Below are positions 38,890 through 52,400 of a stretch of DNA of 64,000 bases, piece by piece. Where the stretch lies: NCBI RefSeq assembly GCF_050948215.1, contig NW_027488904.1, positions 124,001-188,000 on the forward strand, given 5' to 3'. Within the stretch, counting starts at the first letter, position 1; each line of letters starts with the position of its first letter. Origin of the DNA: Halictus rubicundus. Lineage: Eukaryota; Arthropoda; Insecta; Hymenoptera; Halictidae. The position numbers and the translations under genes are program-made. The notes below the pieces were generated by a model. The model was not told where the DNA came from. It did not search any database and saw nothing but the letters and a program-made list of their open reading frames with translations.

Positions 38890-41800
38890 TATCCTATCGT
38901 ATCCTCTATCCTATCCTATACACTATCCTACCCTATTCTCTATCCTATCCTATCCAATCCTCTATCCTATCCTATCCTCTATCCTATTCTATACTCCATC
39001 CTATCCTATCATCTATCCTATCCAATCCTATATCCTATACTCTATCCTATCCTATCCGATATCCTATCAAATACTATCCTATCCTCTATCCTATCCTATC
39101 CTAGATCCTATATTATCCTCAATCCTATCCTCTACCCTATAATATTCTCTATCCAATACTCTATGCTATCCTATCCTCTATCCTATCCTATCCTCTATCC
39201 TATCCTATCCTCTATCCAATCCTATCCTCTATGCTATCCTATCCTCTATCCTATCCAATCCTGTATCTTATCCGATCCTCTATCCTATCCTATCCTCTAT
39301 CCTATCCTATCCTCTATCCTATCATATCCTCTATCCTATCCTATCCTCTATCCTATCCAATACTGTATCTTACCCGATCCTCTATCCTATCCTATCCTTT
39401 ATAATATCCTATCCCCTATCCTATCCTCGATTCGGTCCTCTCCACTATAATATCGTATCCTCTATCCTATCCTATCCTCTATCCTATCCAATCCCCTATC
39501 CGATCCTCTATCCTATCCTATCCTCAATCCTATCCTATCCTCAATCCTATCCTATCCTCTATCCTATCCTATGCTCTATCCTATCCTATCCTATATCCTA
39601 TCCTATACTATCCTATCCTATATCCTATCCTATACTATCCTATCCTCTATCCTATCCTATCCTCAATCCTATCCTATCCTCTATCCTATCCTATCCTCTA
39701 TCCTATCCTATCCTCTATCCTATCCAATACTGTATCTTATCCGATCCTCTATCCTATCCTATCCTCTATAATATCCTATCCCCTATCCTCTCCTCTATCC
39801 AATCCTATATCCTATACTCTATCCTATCCTATCCTATATCCTATCCTATACTATCCTATCCTCTATCCTATCCTATCCACTATAATATCGTATCCTCTAT
39901 CCTATCCTATCCTCTATCCTATCCAATGCCCTATCCGATCCTCTATCCTATCCTATCCTCAATCCTATCCTATCCTCAATCCTATCCTATCCTCTATCCA
40001 ATCCTATTCTCTATCCTATCCTATCCTATATCCTATCCTCTACTATCCTATCCTCTATCCTATCCTATCCTCTATCCTATCCTATCCTCTATCCTATTCA
40101 ATCCTCTATCCTATACTCTATCCTATCCTATCTTATATACTATCCTATACTATCCTATCATCTATCCTATCCTATCCTCTATAATATCGTATCCTCTATC
40201 CTATCCTATCCTCTATCCTATCCTATCCTATCCTCTATCCTCTCCTATCTTGTATCCTATCGTATCCTCTATCCTATCCTATACACTATCCTACCCTATT
40301 CTCTATCCTATCCTATCCAATCCTCTATCCTATCCTATCCTCTATCCTATTCTATACTCCATCCTATCCTATCATCTATCCTATCCAATCCTATATCCTA
40401 TACTCTATCCTATCCTATCCGATATCCTATCAAATACTATCCTATCCTCTATCCTATCCTATCCTAGATCCTATATTATCCTCAATCCTATCCTCTACCC
40501 TATAATATTCTCTATCCAATACTCTATGCTATCCTATCCTCTATCCTATCCTATCCTCTATCCTATCCTATCCTCTATCCAATCCTATCCTCTATGCTAT
40601 CCTATCCTCTATCCTATCCAATCCTGTATCTTATCCGATCCTCTATCCTATCCTATCCTCTATCCTATCCTATCCTCTATCCTATCATATCCTCTATCCT
40701 ATCCTATCCTCTATCCTATCCAATACTGTATCTTACCCGATCCTCTATCCTATCCTATCCTTTATAATATCCTATCCCCTATCCTATCCTCGATTCGGTC
40801 CTCTCCACTATAATATCGTATCCTCTATCCTATCCTATCCTCTATCCTATCCAATCCCCTATCCGATCCTCTATCCTATCCTATCCTCAATCCTATCCTA
40901 TCCTCAATCCTATCCTATCCTCTATCCTATCCTATGCTCTATCCTATCCTATCCTATATCCTATCCTATACTATCCTATCCTATATCCTATCCTATACTA
41001 TCCTATCCTCTATCCTATCCTATCCTCAATCCTATCCTATCCTCTATCCTATCCTATCCTCTATCCTATCCTATCCTCTATCCTATCCAATACTGTATCT
41101 TATCCGATCCTCTATCCTATCCTATCCTCTATAATATCCTATCCCCTATCCTCTCCTCTATCCAATCCTATATCCTATACTCTATCCTATCCTATCCTAT
41201 ATCCTATCCTATACTATCCTATCCTCTATCCTATCCTATCCACTATAATATCGTATCCTCTATCCTATCCTATCCTCTATCCTATCCAATGCCCTATCCG
41301 ATCCTCTATCCTATCCTATCCTCAATCCTATCCTATCCTCAATCCTATCCTATCCTCTATCCAATCCTATTCTCTATCCTATCCTATCCTATATCCTATC
41401 CTCTACTATCCTATCCTCTATCCTATCCTATCCTCTATCCTATCCTATCCTCTATCCTATTCAATCCTCTATCCTATACTCTATCCTATCCTATCTTATA
41501 TACTATCCTATACTATCCTATCATCTATCCTATCCTATCCTCTATAATATCGTATCCTCTATCCTATCCTATCCTCTATCCTATCCTATCCTATCCTCTA
41601 TCCTCTCCTATCTTGTATCCTATCGTATCCTCTATCCTATCCTATACACTATCCTACCCTATTCTCTATCCTATCCTATCCAATCCTCTATCCTATCCTA
41701 TCCTCTATCCTATTCTATACTCCATCCTATCCTATCATCTATCCTATCCAATCCTATATCCTATACTCTATCCTATCCTATCCGATATCCTATCAAATAC

Positions 41801-42600
41801 TATCCTATCCTCTATCCTATCCTATCCTAGATCCTATATTATCCTCAATCCTATCCTCTACCCTATAATATTCTCTATCCAATACTCTATGCTATCCTAT
41901 CCTCTATCCTATCCTATCCTCTATCCTATCCTATCCTCTATCCAATCCTATCCTCTATGCTATCCTATCCTCTATCCTATCCAATCCTGTATCTTATCCG
42001 ATCCTCTATCCTATCCTATCCTCTATCCTATCCTATCCTCTATCCTATCATATCCTCTATCCTATCCTATCCTCTATCCTATCCAATACTGTATCTTACC
42101 CGATCCTCTATCCTATCCTATCCTTTATAATATCCTATCCCCTATCCTATCCTCGATTCGGTCCTCTCCACTATAATATCGTATCCTCTATCCTATCCTA
42201 TCCTCTATCCTATCCAATCCCCTATCCGATCCTCTATCCTATCCTATCCTCAATCCTATCCTATCCTCAATCCTATCCTATCCTCTATCCTATCCTATGC
42301 TCTATCCTATCCTATCCTATATCCTATCCTATACTATCCTATCCTATATCCTATCCTATACTATCCTATCCTCTATCCTATCCTATCCTCAATCCTATCC
42401 TATCCTCTATCCTATCCTATCCTCTATCCTATCCTATCCTCTATCCTATCCAATACTGTATCTTATCCGATCCTCTATCCTATCCTATCCTCTATAATAT
42501 CCTATCCCCTATCCTCTCCTCTATCCAATCCTATATCCTATACTCTATCCTATCCTATCCTATATCCTATCCTATACTATCCTATCCTCTATCCTATCCT
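38890..42600. repeat. 1,363-bp higher-order tandem repeat, about 2.7 copies
   Basis: ACACTATCCTACCC-type landmarks fall at 38921, 40284 and 41647, exactly 1,363 bp apart. The translated frames of successive copies are identical (39571, 40934 and 42297; 39926 and 41289), so the copies must be nearly or fully identical over long stretches. The array leaves the unit at about 42600. This is the youngest amplification on the left side of the window, or a gene-conversion-homogenised unit. Confidence 0.92.
39193..39196. other. Paralogous empty site of the inserted element
   Basis: A single CTCT lies at the position equivalent to the insertion at 32780. The landmarks AATATTC (39141; 32724) and CTCTATGCT (39227; 35021) are 86 bp apart here. 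They are 2,297 bp apart with the insert, or 86 bp after removing 2,207 bp plus one CTCT. By eye the two 86-bp stretches differ at four positions. The site recurs at 40556 and 41919 in the 1,363-bp repeats. Confidence 0.88.
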
Positions 42601-44300
42601 ATCCTCTATCCTATCCTATCCTCGATCCTAACCTATCCTCTATCCTATCCTATCCTCTATCCTATCCAATACTGTATCTTATCCGATCCTCTATCCTATC
42701 CTATCCTCTATAATATCCTATCCCCTATCCTATCCTCTATTCGATCCTCTCCACTATAATATCGTATCCTCTATCCTATCCTATCCTCTATCCTATCCAA
42801 TCCCCTATCCTATCCTCTATCCTATCCTATCCTCTAACCTATCCTATCCTCTATCCTATCCTATCCTCTATCCTATCCTATCCTCTATCCTATCCTATCG
42901 TCTATCCTATTCTATACTCCATCCTATCCTATCCTCTATACTATTCTATCCTCGATCCTATATTATCCTCGATCCTATATTATCCTCGATCCTATATTAT
43001 CCTGAATCCTATCCTATCCTCTATCCTATCCTATTCTCTATCCTATCCTATCCTATATCCTATCCTATACTATCCTATCCTCTATCCTATCCTATCCTAT
43101 ATCCTATCCTATCCTCTATCATATCCAATCCTCTATCCAATCCTATCCTCTATCCTATCCTATCCTCTATCCTATCCTATCCTCTATCCTATCCTATCCT
43201 CTATCCTATCCCATCCTCTATCCTATCCAATACTGTATCTTATCCGATCCTTTATCCTATCCTATCCTCTATAATATCCTATCCCATATCCTATCCTCTA
43301 TTCGATCCTCTCCACTATAATATCGTATCCTCTATCCTATCCTATCCTCTATCCTATCCAATCCCCTATCCGATCCTCTATCCTATCCTATCCTCAATCC
43401 TATCCTATCCTCAATCCTATCCTTTATCCTATCCTATCCTCTATCATATCCTATCCTCTATCCTATCCTATCTTCTATCCTATCGTATCCTCTATCCTAT
43501 CCTATCCTCTATCCTATCCTATTCTCTATCCTATCCTATCCTATATCCTATCCTATACTATCCTATCCTCTATCCTATCCTCTATCCTATCCTATCCTCT
43601 ATCGTATCCTATCCTCTATCCTATCCTACCTCGATCCTATCTTATCCCCAATCCTATCCTATCCTCTATCCTATCCTATTCTCTATCCTATCCTCTATCC
43701 TATCCTATCCTCTATCCTATCCTATCCTCTATCCTATCCTGTCCTCTATCCTATCCTATCCTGAATCCTATCTTATCCTCTATCCTATCCTATTCTCTAT
43801 CCTATCCTATCCTCTATCCTATCCAATACTGTATCTTATCCGATCCTCTATCCTATCCTATCCTCTATAATATCCTATCCCCTATCCTATCCTCTATTCG
43901 ATCCTCTCCACTATAATATCGTATCCTCTATCCTATCCTATCCTCTATCCTATCCTATCCTCTATCCTATCCTATCTTCTATCCTATCGTATCCTCTATC
44001 CTATCCTATCCTCTATCCTATCCTCTATCCTATCCTATCCTCTATCCTATCCTATCCAATCCTCTATCCTATCCAATCCTATATCCTATACTCTATCCTA
44101 TAATATCCTATATCCTATCCTATACTATCCTATCCTCTATCCTATCCTATCCTCTATCCTATCCTATCCTCGATCCTATATTATCCTCAATCCTAGCCTA
44201 TCCTCTATCCTATCCTATTCTCTATCCTATCCTATCCTATATCCTATCCTATACTATCCTATCCTCTATCCTATCCTATCCTCAATTCTATCCTATACTC
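42601..44300. repeat. 17-bp satellite, end of the left-type array
   Basis: This satellite holds the last copies of the left-type landmarks (TCCACTATAATATCG near 43905, CTGTATCTTATCCGATCC near 43830). A small local triplication of TCCTCGATCCTATATTA is present at about 42950-43005. No gene is seen. Confidence 0.85.
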
Positions 44301-47279
44301 TATTCTATCCTATCCTCTATCCTATCCTATCCTGTATCCTATCCAATGCACTATCCTATTCTCTATCCGATCCTATCCTCTATCCTATCCAATCATCTAT
44401 CATATCCGATCCTCTATCCTATCCTATCCTATAAATATCGTATCCTCTATCATATCCTATCCTCTATCCTATAATATCATATACATTATCATATTCCCTA
44501 TCCTATCCTATTCTCTATACTATCCTATCCTCTATCCTATCCTATCCTCAACCCTATCCTATCCTCAATTCTATCCTATACTCCATCCTATCCTATCGGC
44601 TATCCTATCCTATCCTCTATCCTATCCTATCCTCTATCCTATCCTATCCTCTATCCTATCCTATCCTCTATCGTCTCCAGTCCTCTATCCTATCATATGA
44701 CCTATCCTATCCTCTATCGTCTCCTATCCTCTATCCTATCGAATCCCCTACCCTATTCTCTATCCTATCCTATCCTATCCTCTATCGTATCCTATCCAAT
44801 CCTATATCCTATCCTATCCGCTATCCTATACTACCCTCTATCCTATAATACACCTATCCTATCCAATCCTATATCCTATCCTATCCGACATCCTATCCTA
44901 CCCTCTATCCTATAATACCCCCTATCCTATCCAATCCTCTATCCTATCCTCTATCCTCTATCCTATCCTATCCTCCATCCCATCCTATCCTCTATCCTAT
45001 CCTATCCTCTATAATATCGTATCCTCTATCATATACTATCCTCTACCCTATAATATCATCTATCCTATCCTATTCTTTATCCTAAAATATATTCTATCCT
45101 ATCCTATCCTCAATTCTATCCTCTATGCTATCCTATCTTCTGTCCTCTCCTACCCTATCCTCTATCCTATCGTACCTTCTATCGTCTCCTATCCTCTATC
45201 CTATTCAATCCCCTATCCTATCCTCTATCGTCACTATCCTCGACCCCATCCAATCCTCTATCCTATCCTCTATCCTATCCTTCCCGATCCTCCATCCTAT
45301 CCTATTATCTATAATATCGTATCCGCTATCATATCCTATCCTCTTTCCTATAACATCATCTACCCTATCCGAATCTCTTTCCTATCCTATCCTCTTTCCT
45401 ATCATATCCTCAATCCTATCCTATCCTCTATCCTATCCAATCAACTATCATATCCTCTATCCTATCCTATTCTCTGTGCTATCCTCTATCCTATCCTATC
45501 CTCTATCCTATCCCATTCTCTATCCTATCCTATCCTCTTTCCTATCCTATCCTCTATCCTATCCAATCCTATATCGTATCCTCTATCCTATCCTATCCTC
45601 TAACCTATCCTATCCTCTATCCTATCCTATCCCCTATCCTATCCTATCCTCTATCCTATACTATCCTCTATCCTATCCTATCCTATCCTCTATCCTACCC
45701 TATCCTCTATCCTATCCTAACCTCTATCCTATCCTATTCTCTATCCTATCCTCTATCCTATCGTATCCTCTATCCTATCCAATCCTCTATCCTATCCTCT
45801 ATCCTATCCTATCCTCTATAATATCGTTTCCTCTGTCCTATAATGTATTCTATCCTATAATATCATCTATCCTATCCTATTCTCTATCCTATCCTATCCT
45901 ATCCTCTATCGTATCCTATCCTCTATCCTATCCAATCCTATATCCTATCCTCAATCCTATCCTATCCTCTATCCAATTTATCCTCTATCCTATCCTATCC
46001 TCTATCCGATCCTATCCTCTATCCTATCCTCTATCCTATCCTCTATCCTATCCTATCCTCTATCCTATCCTATCCTCTATCCTATCCTATCCTCTATCCT
46101 ATCCTATCCTCTATCCTATCCTATCCTCTATCCTATCCTATCCTCTATAATATCGTTTCCTCTGTCCTATAATGTATTCTATCCTATAATATCATCTATC
46201 CTATCCTATTCTCTATCCTATCCTATCCTATCCTCTATCGTATCCTATCCTCTATCCTATCCAATCCTATATCCTATCCTCAATCCTATCCTATCCTCTA
46301 TCCAATTTATCCTCTATCCTATCCTATCCTCTATCCGATCCTATCCTCTATCCTATCCTATCCTCTATCCTATCCTATCCTCTATCCTATCCTATCCTCT
46401 ATCCTATCCTATCCTCTATCCTATCCAATCCCCTATCCTATTCTCTATCCTATCCTATTCTATCCTCTATCATATCCTATCCTCTATCCTATCCAATCCT
46501 ATATCCTATCCTATTCGCTATCCTATCTTACCCTCTATCCTATAATACCCCGTATCGTATCCAATCCTCTATCCTATCCCCTATACCATCCTATCCTCTA
46601 TCCTATCCTATCCGCTATCCTATCCTATCCTCTATCCTATTCTACACTCTATCCTATCCTATCCTCTATCCTATCCTATCCTATCCTCTATCCTATCCTA
46701 TCCTCTATCGTCTCCAGACCTCTATCCTATCAAATGACCTATCCTATCCTCTATCGTCACCTATCCTCTATCCTATCGAATCCCCTACCCTATTCTCTAT
46801 CCTATCCTATCCTATCCTCTATCGTATCCTATCCAATCCTATATCCTATCCTATCCGCTATCCTATCCTACCCTCTATCCTATAATACACCTATCGTGTC
46901 CAATCCTCTATCCTATCCTCTATCCTATCCTCTATCCTCTATCCTATCCTCTATCCCATCCTATCCTCTATCCTATCCTATCCTCTATCGTCTCCAGTCC
47001 TCTATCCTATAATATCCTCTATCCTATACAATCCTCTATCCGATCCAATCCTCTATCCTATTCTATCCTCTATCCTATCCTATCCTCTACCCTATCCTCT
47101 ATCCTATCCTATCCTCTGTCCTATCCTATCCTCTATCCTATCCTATCCTCTATCCTATGTTATGTTCAACCCTATCCAATCCTCAATCCTATCCTATACT
47201 CCATCCTATCCTACCCTCTATCATATCCTATCCTGTATGCTATAATATCCTCTATCCTATACAATCCTCTACCCGATCC
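44301..47279. repeat. Degenerate satellite transition zone
   Basis: This satellite has more substitutions and irregular spacing than its neighbours. Private phrases include TCGTCTCCAGTCCTC, CCTATAATACACC and TCCAATTTATCC. Two internal duplications stand out: one of about 2,037 bp (44697 to 46734) and one of 329 bp (45811-46139 and 46140 to about 46365). Landmark boxes of the left array are gone and those of the right array have not begun. No gene is seen. Confidence 0.85.
45811..46365. repeat. 329-bp local tandem duplication
   Basis: ATATCGTTTCCTCTGTCC starts at 45821 and 46150, and TCCAATTTATCC recurs with the same 329-bp offset. The copies look identical until about 46365, suggesting a recent slip or unequal exchange. 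Confidence 0.85.
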
Positions 47280-49440
47280 AATCCTCTATCCTATCCTATC
47301 CTATCCTATCCTCTATCCTATCCTATCCTCTATACTATCCTATCCTCTATCTTATCCTATCCTCTATACTATCCTATCCTCTATCCTATCCTATCCTCTA
47401 TCCTATCCTATCCTCTATCCTATCCTACCCTCTATCCTATCCTATCCTCTATCCTATCCTATCCCGTATCCTATCCTATCCTCTATCCTATCCTATCCTC
47501 TATCCTATCCTATCCTCTATCCTATCCTATCCTCTATCCTATCCTATCCTCTATCCTATCCTATCCTCTATCCTATCCTATCCTCTATCCTATCCTATCC
47601 TCTATCCTATCCTATCCTCTATCCTATCCTATCCTCTATCCTATCCTATCCTCTATCCTATCCTATCCTCTATCCTATCCTATCCTCTATCCTATCCTAT
47701 CCTCTATCCTATCCTATCCTCTATCCTATCCTATCCTCTATCCTATCCTCTATCCTATCCTATCCTCTATCCTATCCTATCCTCTACCCTATCCTATCCT
47801 CTATCCTATCCTATCCTCTATCATATCCTATCCTCTATCCTATCCTATCCTCTTTCCTATCCTATCCTCTATCCTATCCAAACCTATATCGTATCCTCTA
47901 TCCTATCCTATCCTCTATCCTATCCTATCCTCTATCCTATCCAAACCTTTATCCTATCCTATCCTCTATCCTATCCTATCCCCTATCCTATCCTATCCTC
48001 TATCCTATCCTATCCTCTATCCTATCCTATCCTCTATCCTATCCTATCCTATCCTCTATCCTATCCTATCCTCTATCCTATCCTATCCTCTATCCTATCC
48101 TATCCTGTATCCTATCCTATCCTCTATCCTATCCTTTCCTCTATCCTATCCTATCCTCTATCCTATCCTATCCTCTATCCTATCCTATCCTCTATCCTAT
48201 CCTACCCTCTAACCTATCCTGTCCTCTATCCTACCCTATCCTCTATCATATCCTATCCTCTATCCTATCCTATCCTCTATTCTATCCTATCCTCTATCCT
48301 ATCCTATCCTCTATCCTATCCGATCCTCTATCCTATCCTATCCTCTATCCTATCCTATCCTGTATCCTATCCTATCCTCTATCCTATCCTATCCTCTATC
48401 CTATCCTATCCTCTATCCTATCCTATCCTCTATCCTATCCTATCCTCTATCCTATCCTATCCTCTATCCTATCCTATCCTCTATCCTATCCTATCCTCTA
48501 TCCTATCCTATCCTCTATCCTATCCTATCCTCTATCCTATCCTATCCTCTATCCTATCCTATCCTCTATCCTATCCTATCCTCTATCCTATCCTATCCTC
48601 TTTCCTATCCAATCCTCTATCCTATCCAATCCTATATCGTATCCTCTATCCTATCCAATCCTATATCGTATCCTCTATCCTATCCTATCCTCTATCCTAT
48701 CCAAACCTTTATCCTATCCTATCCTCTATCCTATCCTATCCTCTATCGTCTCCTGTCCTCTATACTATCCAATCCCCTATCCTATCCTCTATCCTACCCT
48801 TTCCGCTATGCTATCCTATCCTCTATAATATTGTATCCTCTGTCCTATCCTTCCTCTATCCTACAATATCATCTATCCTATCCTATCCTCTATCCTATCC
48901 TATCCTCTATACTATCCTATCCTCTATCTTATCCTATCCTCTATACTATCCTATCCTCTATCCTATCCTATACTCTATCCTATCCTATCCTCTATCCTAT
49001 CCTATCCTCTATCCTATCCTATCTTCTATCCTATCCTATCCTCTATCCTATCCTATCCTCTATCCTATCCTATCCTCTATCCTATCCAAACCTTTATCCT
49101 ATCCTATCCTCTATCCTATCCTATCCTCTATCCTATCCTATCCTCTATACTATCCTATCCTCTATCCTATCCTATCCTCTATCCTATCCTATCCTCTATC
49201 CTATCCTATCCTCTATCCTATCCTATCCTCTATCCTATCCTATCCTCTATCCTATCCTATCCTCTATCCTATCCTATCCTCTATCCTATCCTATCCTCTA
49301 TCCTATCCTATCCTCTATCCTATCCTACCCTGTATCCTATCCTATCCTCTATCCTATCCTATCCTCTATCCTATCCTATCCTCCATCCTATCCTATCCTC
49401 TATCCTATTCTATCCTCTATCCTATCCTATCCTCTATCCT
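47280..49440. repeat. Most regular 17-mer tract
   Basis: This is nearly pure head-to-tail TATCCTATCCTATCCTC with sparse substitutions. Examples of uninterrupted runs are about 47477-47740 and 48366-48600. Occasional 12-bp (two pentamers + TC) and 22-bp (four pentamers + TC) variants occur. Variant phrases such as CCAAACCTTTATCC appear and are then amplified to the right of 58 kb. No gene is seen. Confidence 0.93.
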
Positions 49441-52400
49441 ATCCTATCCTCTTTCCTATCCAATGCCCTGTCCTATTCTCTATCCGATCCTATCGTCTAT
49501 ACTATCCTATCCTCTATAATATCGTATCCTCTACCCTATCCTATCCTCTATCCTATCCTATCCTCTATCCTATCCTATCCTCTATCCTATCCAATCCACT
49601 ATCCTATCCTCTATCCTATCCTATCCTCTAACTTATCCTATCCTCTATCCTATCTTATCCTCTGTCCTATCCTATCCTCTATCCTATCCTATCCTCTATA
49701 CTATCCTATCCTCTATCCTATCTTATCCTCTGTCCTATCCTATCCTCTATCCTATCCTATACTCTATCCTATCCTATCCTCTATCCTATCCTATCCTCTA
49801 TCCTATCCTATCCTCTATCCTATTCTATCCTCTATCCTATCCTATCCTCTATCCTATCCTATCCTCTTTCCTATCCAATGCCCTGTCCTATTCTCTATCC
49901 GATCCTATCGTCTATACTATCCTATCCTCTATAATATCGTATCCTCTATCCTATCCTATCCTCTATCCTATAATATCATCTATCCTATCCTATCCTCTAT
50001 CCTATCCTATCCTCTATCCTATCCTATCCCCTATAGTCTGCTCTATCCTATCCTATCCACTATCCTATCCTATCCTCTATCCTCTATCCTATCCTCTATC
50101 CTATCCTATCCTATCCTCTATCCTATCCTATCCTCTATCCTATCCTATCCTCTATCCTATACTATCCTCTATCCTATCCTATCCTCTATCCTATCCTATC
50201 CTCTAGCCTATCCTATCCTCTATCCTATCCTATCATCTATCCTATCCTATCGTCTATCCTATCCTATCCTCTATCCTATCCTATCCTCTATCCTATCCTA
50301 TCCTCTATCCTATCCTATCCTCTATCCTATCCTATCCTCTATCCTATCGTATCCTCTATCCTATCCAATCCTCTATCCTATCCTATTCTCTATCCTATCC
50401 TATCCCCTATAGTCTGCTCTATCCTATCCTATCCACTATCCTATCCTATCCTCTATCCTCTATCCTATCCTCCATCCTATCCTATCCTATCGTCTATCCT
50501 ATCCGATCCTCTATCCTATCCTATCCTCTATCCTATCCTATCCTCTATCCTATCCTATCCTCTATCCTATCCAATCCTCTATCCTATCCTATCCTCTATC
50601 CTATCCTATCCTCTATCCAATCCTATCCGATATCCTATCCTATCCTCTATCCTACCCTATCCTCTATCCTATCCCATTCTCTATCCTATCCTATCCTATC
50701 GTCTATCATATCCTATCCTCTATTATATCCTATCCTCTATCCTATCCTATCCTCTATCCTATCCTATCCTCTATCCTATACTATCCTCTATCCTATCCTA
50801 TCCTCTATCCTATCCTATCCTCTAGCCTATCCTATCCTCTATCCTATCCTATCCTGTATCCTATCCTATCCTCTATCCTATCCTATCCTCTATCCTATCC
50901 TATCCTCTATCCTATCCTATCCTCTATCCTATTCTATCCTATATCCTATCCTATCCTCTATCCTATCCTATCCTCTTTCCTATTCAATGCCCTGTCCTAT
51001 TCTCTATCCGATCCTATCGTCTATACTATCCTATCCTCTATAATATCGTATCCTCTATCCTATCCTATCCTCTATCCTATAATATCATCTATCCTATCCT
51101 ATCCTCTATCCTATCCTATCCTCTATCCTATCCTATCCTCTATCCTATCCTATCCTCTATCCTATCCTATCCCCTATAGTCTGCTCTATCCTATCCTATC
51201 CGCTATCCTATCCTATCCTCTATCCTCTATCCTATCCTCTATCCTATCCTATCCTATCCTCTATCCTATCCTATCATCTATCCTATCCTATCCTCTATCC
51301 TATCCTATCCTCTATCCTATCCTATCCTCTATCCTATCCTATCCTCTATCCTATCCTATCCTCTATCCTATCCTATCCTCTATCCTATCGTATCCTCTAT
51401 CCTATCCAATCCTCTATCCTATCCTATTCTCTATCCTATCCTATCCCCTATAGTCTGCTCTATCCTATCCTATCCACTATCCTATCCTATCCTCTATCCT
51501 CTATCCTATCCTCCATCCTATCCTATCCTATCGTCTATCCTATCCGATCCTCTATCCTATCCTATCCTCTATCCTATCCTATCCTCTATCCTATCCTATC
51601 CTCTATCCTATCCAATCCTCTATCCTATCCTATCCTCTATCCTATCCTATCCTCTATCCAATCCTATCCGATATCCTATCCTATCCTCTATCCTACCCTA
51701 TCCTCTATCCTATCCCATTCTCTATCCTATCCTATCGTCTTTCCTATCCTATTGTCTATCCTATCCTATCCTTTATCCTATCATATCCTCTCACCAATCC
51801 TATCCTCAATCCTATCCTATCCTCTATCCTATACTATCCTCTATCCTATCCTATCCTCTATCCTATCCTATCCTCTATCCTATACTATCCTCTATCCTAT
51901 CCTATCCTCTATCCTATCCTATCCTCTATCCTATCCTATCCTATCGTCTATCATATCCTATCCTCTATTATATCCTATCCTCTATCCTATCCTATCCTCT
52001 ATCCTATCCTATCCTCTATCCTATACTATCCTCTATCCTATCCTATCCTCTATCCTATCCTATCCTCTAGCCTATCCTATCCTCTATCCTATCCTATCCT
52101 GTATCCTATCCTATCCTCTATCCTATCCTATCCTCTATCCTATCCTATCCTCTATCCTATCCTATCCTCTATCCTATTCTATCCTATATCCTATCCTATC
52201 CTCTATCCTATCCTATCCTCTTTCCTATTCAATGCCCTGTCCTATTCTCTATCCGATCCTATCGTCTATACTATCCTATCCTCTATAATATCGTATCCTC
52301 TATCCTATCCTATCCTCTATCCTATAATATCATCTATCCTATCCTATCCTCTATCCTATCCTATCCTCTATCCTATCCTATCCTCTATCCTATCCTATCC

